Positions 5,200 through 9,229 of a stretch of DNA of 9,229 nt are shown one piece after another. Each line of letters begins with the position of its first letter. Position 1 is the stretch's first letter. Source of the DNA: an uncultured Chloroflexota bacterium (GTDB lineage Bacteria > Chloroflexota > Anaerolineae > Aggregatilineales > Phototrophicaceae); assembly GCA_937988705.1 (NCBI GenBank), contig CALKIA010000676.1, positions 1-9,229 on the forward strand, written 5' to 3'. Below the pieces are notes generated by a model. That model was not told the origin of the DNA. It was given only the letters and a program-made list of their open reading frames with translations, and searched no databases. Made by a program: the position numbers and the translations under genes.

Positions 5200-5985
5200 A
5201 TGGAACAGGTGATCCCGCTGCTCATTTTGGGCTTGGCGGCCGGGGTACTTTCAGGAATGTTTGGTATCGGTGGGGGCGTGGTGATTGTCCCTGTTTTGGT
5301 CACCCTTTTTGGCTATGAATTGAAACCCGCGGTGGCGACTTCGCTCGGGGCGCTGCTGCTCCCGGTCGGCATCTTCGCCGTGATCGAGTACTACCGCGCA
5401 GGCAAAATGAAAGTCAGCGTGTCGGCGATCATTGCGCTCGGCTTGGTCGGCGGCGGGTGGTTTGGTTCGCAGCTGGCATTGAACCTGCCTGTCGATACCC
5501 TCCAGCGGCTGTATGGCGCGTTCTTGCTGTACGCAGCGTGGCGTTTTACGGAACCGCGCAAATGGTTGGCCGATATTCGCGCCGGTAAAAAGCCGGTTGA
5601 AGTCGTCGGGCACGAGACGAACGCGTCGTTCATCAGCCTGCTGATTCTGGGGCTGGGCGCGGGCGTGGTCTCCGGCATGTTCGGCGTGGGCGGCGGCATT
5701 GTGATCGTCCCGGCGCTGGTGGCTTTCCTCAAGTTTGATCAGAAGCTGGCGGTCGGTACGTCGCTCGGCGCGCTGCTGCTTCCGGTCAGCCTGGGCGGTG
5801 TGATCTCCTACTATCAGGCGAACATGTTCAATGTGCAGGACTCGGCCTTAATCGCCGTCGGCCTGGTGGTGGGGGCGTTAGGCGGGGCGCGGTTAGCGCT
5901 CAACTTGCCTTCGACCACGGTCAAGCGGCTGTACGGCATTTTCCTGCTGTTTGTCGGGCTGCGCTTCTTGCTGCAAATCGGCTGA
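5200..5985 (+). CDS. TauE/SafE-family membrane permease (sulfite exporter family)
   Basis: Predicted inner-membrane transporter of the TauE/SafE (DUF81) family, whose members move sulfite, sulfoacetate or related organic anions. The substrate here is not known. The 261-aa protein consists almost wholly of hydrophobic helices in two halves, residues 7-116 and 147-256. They align with no gap at an offset of 140 and about 61% identity (67 of 110 by eye). Each half carries the family hallmark SGMFG(I/V)GGG (18-26 and 158-166), the TSLGALLLPV stretch (47-56 and 187-196) and an LALNLP motif. The middle loop (117-146) is polar and charged. The start is set by GGAG before ATG 5200; ATG 5170 is the alternative. 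The gene is divergent from the PDHH operon. No sulfur-metabolism genes are adjacent to suggest a substrate. Confidence 0.92.
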   Translation: MEQVIPLLILGLAAGVLSGMFGIGGGVVIVPVLVTLFGYELKPAVATSLGALLLPVGIFAVIEYYRAGKMKVSVSAIIALGLVGGGWFGSQLALNLPVDTLQRLYGAFLLYAAWRFTEPRKWLADIRAGKKPVEVVGHETNASFISLLILGLGAGVVSGMFGVGGGIVIVPALVAFLKFDQKLAVGTSLGALLLPVSLGGVISYYQANMFNVQDSALIAVGLVVGALGGARLALNLPSTTVKRLYGIFLLFVGLRFLLQIG

Positions 5986-6002
5986 CCTTACCCGTGATTC
6001 TG

Positions 6003-6017
6003 CTCCAGAGGCTGGAG
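6003..6017 (+). other. Short hairpin just after the TauE/SafE gene
   Basis: CTCCAG (6003-6008) and CTGGAG (6012-6017) form a perfect 6-bp stem with a 3-nt loop, 18 nt after the stop codon. There is no T-run, so it may stabilise the 3' end more than terminate transcription. Confidence 0.3.
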
Positions 6018-6028
6018 GACAAGACACT

Positions 6029-6089
6029 TGTAGGGACGCGCTTCTGCGCACGTCCGCGATGGGCGGACGTCCAAAAGGGCGTCCCTACA
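6029..6089. repeat. Long hairpin repeat of the GTAGGGAC family, copy 2
   Basis: Arms at 6029-6057 and 6063-6089 pair after one 2-nt gap and enclose a 5-nt loop. The outer TGTAGGGACGC and inner ACGTCCGC segments are perfect complements. It shares the GTAGGGAC end and overall size with the element at 2949-3009, while the interior differs. It lies in the 266-bp gap (5986-6251) between the TauE/SafE and proline dehydrogenase genes, which otherwise holds only repeat fragments and the ribosome site of the next gene. Confidence 0.7.
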
Positions 6090-6209
6090 GTAAGGTCGCT
6101 AAGGCGAATAGGTGACCAAACATTAAAACTGCCCGGCCTTGAACCAGAGGGATTGGGGCGAGGCTGTTTCTTATGCGCAAGTGGCATGGGCGCAACAGTT
6201 AAGACGGAT

Positions 6210-6233
6210 GAGGCCCGGCCTCGTCCCTACAGT
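6210..6233. repeat. Partial GTAGGGAC-family repeat with small palindrome
   Basis: A perfect 13-nt palindrome, GAGGCC-C-GGCCTC (6210-6222), runs directly into GTCCCTACAG. The latter is identical to the right end of the copy at 6029-6089 plus its following G. It looks like the right half of another family member. It ends 18 bp before the proline dehydrogenase start. Confidence 0.45.
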
Positions 6234-6251
6234 GTTGAAAGGCGACTAGCG

Positions 6252-7172
6252 ATGCTGCGACGTTTACTCCTCTATTTATCGGCGGCGAAGTGGGCGCGTG
6301 GCATCGTCACGCGCTGGGGCGTGGCGCGTAAGGTGGCGCGGCGCTTCATCGCGGGCGAAACCATCGACGATGCCCTAAACGCCACCCGCCAATTGAACGA
6401 GCAGGGTTTGCTCGTCTCGCTCGATTACCTTGGCGAAAGCGTGGAGAGCGCCGCCGATACCCACGAGGTCGTCGGCACCTACCGCCGCATGATCGAGCTG
6501 ATTCAGCGGCACGGTTTACAGGCGGGTGTGTCGCTCAAGCTGACGCATCTTGGCTTGGATATTGGTGAGGAATTGTGCCTGTTGAATTTGCGCACGATTC
6601 TCACCGAGGCCAAAACGCAGAATATTCCCGTCACGATTGACATGGAAAGCAGCGCCTATACCGAAAAGACGCTGCAAATTTTCCGCACTATGCGCCACGA
6701 ATATGACTTCGACAATGTCGGTACGGTGATTCAGGCGTACCTGTATCGTACCGCCGACGATCTGCGTGCCTTTGCTACAGAAGGCGCGACGATTCGCCTG
6801 TGCAAAGGCGCATATCTCGAGCCGCCGACGGTCGCTTTCCCCGAAAAAGCGGATGTGGACAAGAACTATATCGACGTGATGCGCGCGTATCTCGCCGCGC
6901 CGCCGCCCGCCTATTTGCAGTTGGCCACACACGACGAGCACATCATCCAGACAGCGGAAAGCATCATCCGCGCGGGGAATTTGCAGAACCGCAGCGAATT
7001 CCAGATGCTGTACGGCATACGCACGGCGCGCCAGCTCGAACTGGCCGCCGCGGGTTTCCCGGTGCGCGTGTATGTGCCCTTTGGCGAAGCGTGGTACCCG
7101 TATTTCATGCGCCGCTTGGCCGAACGTCCCGCGAATCTGTGGTTTTTTGCCAAGAGTTTCTTCCGGTCGTAG
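6252..7172 (+). CDS. Proline dehydrogenase (monofunctional, FAD-dependent)
   Basis: Catalyses the first step of proline catabolism, oxidising L-proline to pyrroline-5-carboxylate with FAD and passing electrons to the respiratory quinone pool, usually at the inner face of the membrane. The 306-aa length matches short bacterial PRODHs such as the 307-aa Thermus enzyme and is far below bifunctional PutA. Key residues visible are K96 (SLKLTHLG), D130 (TIDMES), Q161 (VIQAYL), R182 and Y188 in IRLCKGAYLEP, THDEH at 227-230, and the C-terminal signature YVPFGEAWYPYFMRRLAERP, where R287/R288 bind the substrate carboxylate. The frame is open back to 5994, but the extra 86 codons translate the hairpin repeat and spacer. 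ATG 6252 starts the conserved N-terminus and has AAAGG 9 nt upstream. The pyrroline-5-carboxylate dehydrogenase partner is not in the window. Confidence 0.93.
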   Translation: MLRRLLLYLSAAKWARGIVTRWGVARKVARRFIAGETIDDALNATRQLNEQGLLVSLDYLGESVESAADTHEVVGTYRRMIELIQRHGLQAGVSLKLTHLGLDIGEELCLLNLRTILTEAKTQNIPVTIDMESSAYTEKTLQIFRTMRHEYDFDNVGTVIQAYLYRTADDLRAFATEGATIRLCKGAYLEPPTVAFPEKADVDKNYIDVMRAYLAAPPPAYLQLATHDEHIIQTAESIIRAGNLQNRSEFQMLYGIRTARQLELAAAGFPVRVYVPFGEAWYPYFMRRLAERPANLWFFAKSFFRS

Positions 7173-7200
7173 CGGCGGCGCCACAAGTTCCTTATCGATC

Positions 7201-7240
7201 AAGCCCCGTCCGCGCTACAATCGGAGGGGCTTTTTATTTT
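7201..7240 (+). terminator. Intrinsic terminator after proline dehydrogenase
   Basis: AAGCCCC (7201-7207) pairs with GGGGCTT (7226-7232). Past a one-base bulge, TCCG (7209-7212) pairs with CGGA (7222-7225). The loop is 9 nt, and a T-rich tract (TTTTTATTTT, 7231-7240) follows. The loop reads TACAAT (7216-7221), which would pass as a -10 box for the next gene, though I see no matching -35. Confidence 0.85.
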
Positions 7241-7268
7241 CGTCCAGCCTAAGCGAAAGTGTGCTGCG

Positions 7269-8063
7269 ATGACGACAGTCGAATTGAATGGGCAGGGTCT
7301 TTACTACGAAGACAGCGGCGGGGCGAAGCCCGTTGTGGTGTTCATGCATGGCTTCCTGTTTGATCAGACGATGTTTGATCCGCAGGTCGCGTATTTGCAG
7401 GCCGACTATCGCTGCATTCGCTTCGATGCGCGCGCGCTGGGGCAAACGCGCTGGGACGGCCAGTCGTTTTCGCTGTATGACACAGCCGCGGATGCCATCG
7501 GTCTGCTGGATCAGCTGGGCATTCAACAGGCCGCGTTCGTCGGTATGTCGCAAGGCGGTTACGCGCTCATACGCCTCGCGCTGCGTTATCCCGAACGGGT
7601 CAAAGCGGCGGTGTTCCTGAGCACCTATAACGGCGTCGATACGGACGAGGTCAAAGCCGTTTACCGGTCGATGCGCGACGGTTTCGCGGGTGAGGGTAAG
7701 GCGGGTGTCCTCGACGTGTTCGCCAATCTATTCCTCGGGGCTAATCAAGCGCTGCGTACCTACTGGCTGCCGCGCTGGACGGCGCTTCCGGCGCTCAACG
7801 TCTTTCACGGTATGAATAACCTGATCGACCGGGACGACATTTCAGCCCAGCAAGCGGCGCAGATCACCGTGCCGGCGCTCGTCATGCACGGCGATGGGGA
7901 TCAGGGCATCCCGATGGCGCTGGCGGAACGCAGCCTGTTCAAGGTGCTGCCGAATGTCAAAGGGTTGGTCAGCATTCCCGGCGGCACGCACGCGGCGAAT
8001 CTGGTCAATCCGGACGCCACAAATCCACCGCTTAAAGCGTTTTTAGATGCCTATGCCCGTTAA
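7269..8063 (+). CDS. Alpha/beta-fold hydrolase
   Basis: A serine hydrolase of the alpha/beta fold (264 aa), closest in style to the 3-oxoadipate enol-lactonase/haloperoxidase-like group; the substrate cannot be told. The oxyanion motif is HGF at 27-29. The nucleophile elbow is GMSQGG (92-97) with S94, the acid is probably D211 in HGDGDQGIP (207-215), and the catalytic base is H241 in GGTHAANL. All three triad residues are present. Residues about 120-200 form the lid. No signal peptide is seen, so it should be cytoplasmic. The start ATG has only a weak purine stretch upstream (AAGCGAAAG). The gene follows the terminator of the proline dehydrogenase, so it needs its own promoter. Its last codons overlap the start of the next gene, suggesting co-translation with it. 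Confidence 0.9.
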   Translation: MTTVELNGQGLYYEDSGGAKPVVVFMHGFLFDQTMFDPQVAYLQADYRCIRFDARALGQTRWDGQSFSLYDTAADAIGLLDQLGIQQAAFVGMSQGGYALIRLALRYPERVKAAVFLSTYNGVDTDEVKAVYRSMRDGFAGEGKAGVLDVFANLFLGANQALRTYWLPRWTALPALNVFHGMNNLIDRDDISAQQAAQITVPALVMHGDGDQGIPMALAERSLFKVLPNVKGLVSIPGGTHAANLVNPDATNPPLKAFLDAYAR

Positions 8064-9229
8064 CCTCCTGCGCTATCGCCTGCCGCTCCTGCTGATCGGC
8101 GCTGCGGCGCTGCGGTTGCTCGTACTGCTGGCGTTTCCCGGCGTATTCGCCTTTGAGCAGACCGGTGCGATTCACGGTTCGGGCGCGTTTGATACCTATG
8201 CGGTCAATTTGCTGGACACAGGCGTGTATGGCCTGACTCCCGGCGTGCCTGATGCTATTTTGTCCCCCGGTTACAGCTATTTCCTCGCGGGGATCTACGC
8301 GCTGCTGGGACGCTCCGCGTTGAGCGTGGGGGCGGTACATATCGCGCTCGACGGGCTGGCGATCTGCCTGCTCGTCGCCATCGGGCGGCGCTTGTTCCAG
8401 CAGGCCTGGATCGGTTGGATCGCGGGGGTGTTCTACGCCCTCTACCCCTATCTGATCTTTCAGAATCTCACGCTGATCGATACGCCATTTTTCATGGCGC
8501 TCCTGTACGCGTTCCTGCTCACAGTGATCGCTCTGCGCGACCGCCCGCACATGGGCCGCGTCGGGTGGCTGCTGGCGGTCGGCGGCGGTGTGATCCTCGG
8601 CGTGCTGGCGCTCGTGCGCCCCAACATTCTGCCGCTGACGGCGTTGGTGGCGCTCTGGTTTTTGTTCCGCCGCTCGTTCGGGCAAACGGTGGTGCGCCTC
8701 GCTCCGGTCGCGCTCGTCAGTCTGCTCGTGGTGTTTCCGTGGTTTCTCCGCAACCAGAGCGTCTACGGCTCGTTCGGGACGTTTGCGATCAATGGGGGAT
8801 CGAATTTTTATCAGGGCAACAACCCGCAGTCGATTCCGTTTTACCGCGCGGGCTACGATACCCAGTGGATCACGCCGCCCGCCGAAGACATCCCGGAAAC
8901 CACGGCGGGGGATCGACGCTGGTATGCGCTCACGTGGGCATATCTCAACAGCAACCCCACCGTGATCCCTGAACTGCTGTGGGTGAAGTTTCTCACCCAC
9001 TGGAGCATTGACATTTTTCCCCGGCTCAACCCGGTGGCGGGCGTCGTGCCGAGCCTTGATGCGCAGGGGAATGTCATCCCGGACACGACGGCGGGGGCGG
9101 CGGTCGAAGCGGGTGATCCGGTCGCGCAGTACGAACAGCCGCTGTTCGACCAGATCGGGCGCGTGCTGCACCGCTTCTACTTCGGCGGACTGCTGCTGCT
9201 GGCGCTCGTCGGGATCGCGCTCACGCTCA
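8047..9229 (+). CDS. GT-C/GT39-like membrane glycosyltransferase (3' end cut by window)
   Basis: A polytopic membrane protein of the dolichyl-phosphate-mannose/ArnT-like glycosyltransferase type, which transfers a sugar from a polyprenyl-phosphate donor on the outer face of the cytoplasmic membrane. 394 codons are visible and family members are usually 450-600 aa. TM1 spans about 11-33. The first large outer loop has AFDTYA with D49, the candidate catalytic Asp of this fold. LIDTPFF (D145) occupies the place of the family's second acidic motif. About eight helices lie in the first 235 residues, then a soluble loop (about 236-375) holding NGGSNFYQGNNP, then another helix at the edge. ATG 8047 directly follows an in-frame TAG; ATG 8053 is equally possible, and neither has a clear SD. 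The start overlaps the hydrolase stop by 11-17 nt. The acceptor is unknown. Confidence 0.85.
   Translation, partial: MPMPVNLLRYRLPLLLIGAAALRLLVLLAFPGVFAFEQTGAIHGSGAFDTYAVNLLDTGVYGLTPGVPDAILSPGYSYFLAGIYALLGRSALSVGAVHIALDGLAICLLVAIGRRLFQQAWIGWIAGVFYALYPYLIFQNLTLIDTPFFMALLYAFLLTVIALRDRPHMGRVGWLLAVGGGVILGVLALVRPNILPLTALVALWFLFRRSFGQTVVRLAPVALVSLLVVFPWFLRNQSVYGSFGTFAINGGSNFYQGNNPQSIPFYRAGYDTQWITPPAEDIPETTAGDRRWYALTWAYLNSNPTVIPELLWVKFLTHWSIDIFPRLNPVAGVVPSLDAQGNVIPDTTAGAAVEAGDPVAQYEQPLFDQIGRVLHRFYFGGLLLLALVGIALTL

Noticed and set aside
5994..6251. N-terminal extension of proline dehydrogenase from the upstream open frame
   Set aside because: The extra 86 residues are translations of the hairpin repeat and spacer and do not resemble the family, while ATG 6252 begins the conserved protein at normal length.
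6516..7202. 228-aa minus-strand open frame opposite proline dehydrogenase
   Set aside because: Antisense shadow lying over the strongest catalytic motifs of a well-recognised enzyme.
8032..9171. 379-aa minus-strand open frame opposite the glycosyltransferase
   Set aside because: Very rich in Arg, Gln, His and Asp with no fold-like pattern. The plus strand gives a clear polytopic membrane protein throughout.

Overview
The window is GC-rich bacterial chromosomal DNA, tightly packed with genes on both strands. There is no rRNA, tRNA, CRISPR array or transposase. Several traits fit a Chloroflexota (Anaerolineae-like) genome: a zinc-finger-less DnaJ, a short stand-alone proline dehydrogenase, Pro/Thr-rich tails of the PTPT/PTATHPP type, and dispersed GTAGGGAC...GTCCCTAC hairpin repeats. 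No marker gene is present, so this assignment is only an inference from gene style.

Layout: (1) The left end holds a minus-strand DnaJ/CbpA-type co-chaperone whose last residues lie outside the window. It has a good promoter and a leader hairpin. (2) Upstream of it on the same strand lies a DtxR/MntR-family metal-dependent repressor with a C-terminal FeoA-like domain. (3) Divergent from the repressor is an M24 'pita-bread' family protein that has lost most of its metal ligands. A 22-bp near-perfect palindrome lies between these two divergent genes. (4) A convergent gap (2866-3147) carries one long hairpin repeat and a decayed partner. (5) A two-gene minus-strand operon follows: a 165-aa protein of unknown function, then a 483-aa clan GH-A-like glycoside hydrolase. 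The C-terminal domain of the hydrolase is a paralogue of the 165-aa protein. The second gene's Shine-Dalgarno sits in the last codons of the first, so the pair should be translationally coupled. (6) Divergent from the operon is a TauE/SafE-family membrane permease built of two gapless repeats. (7) A second hairpin-repeat block (5986-6251) precedes a monofunctional proline dehydrogenase that ends in a strong intrinsic terminator. (8) An alpha/beta hydrolase overlaps the start of a multi-spanning GT-C/GT39-like glycosyltransferase that runs off the right edge.

The genes do not form one obvious pathway. Most are housekeeping or metabolic: protein folding, metal homeostasis, anion export, proline catabolism and cell-surface glycosylation. 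The part least explained by known families is the operon at 3148-5101. It encodes an uncharacterised domain, here named the 'PDHH' domain from its first residues, once alone with a Pro-rich tail and once fused to a glycosidase-like barrel. I did not find a clear new defence or mobile system.
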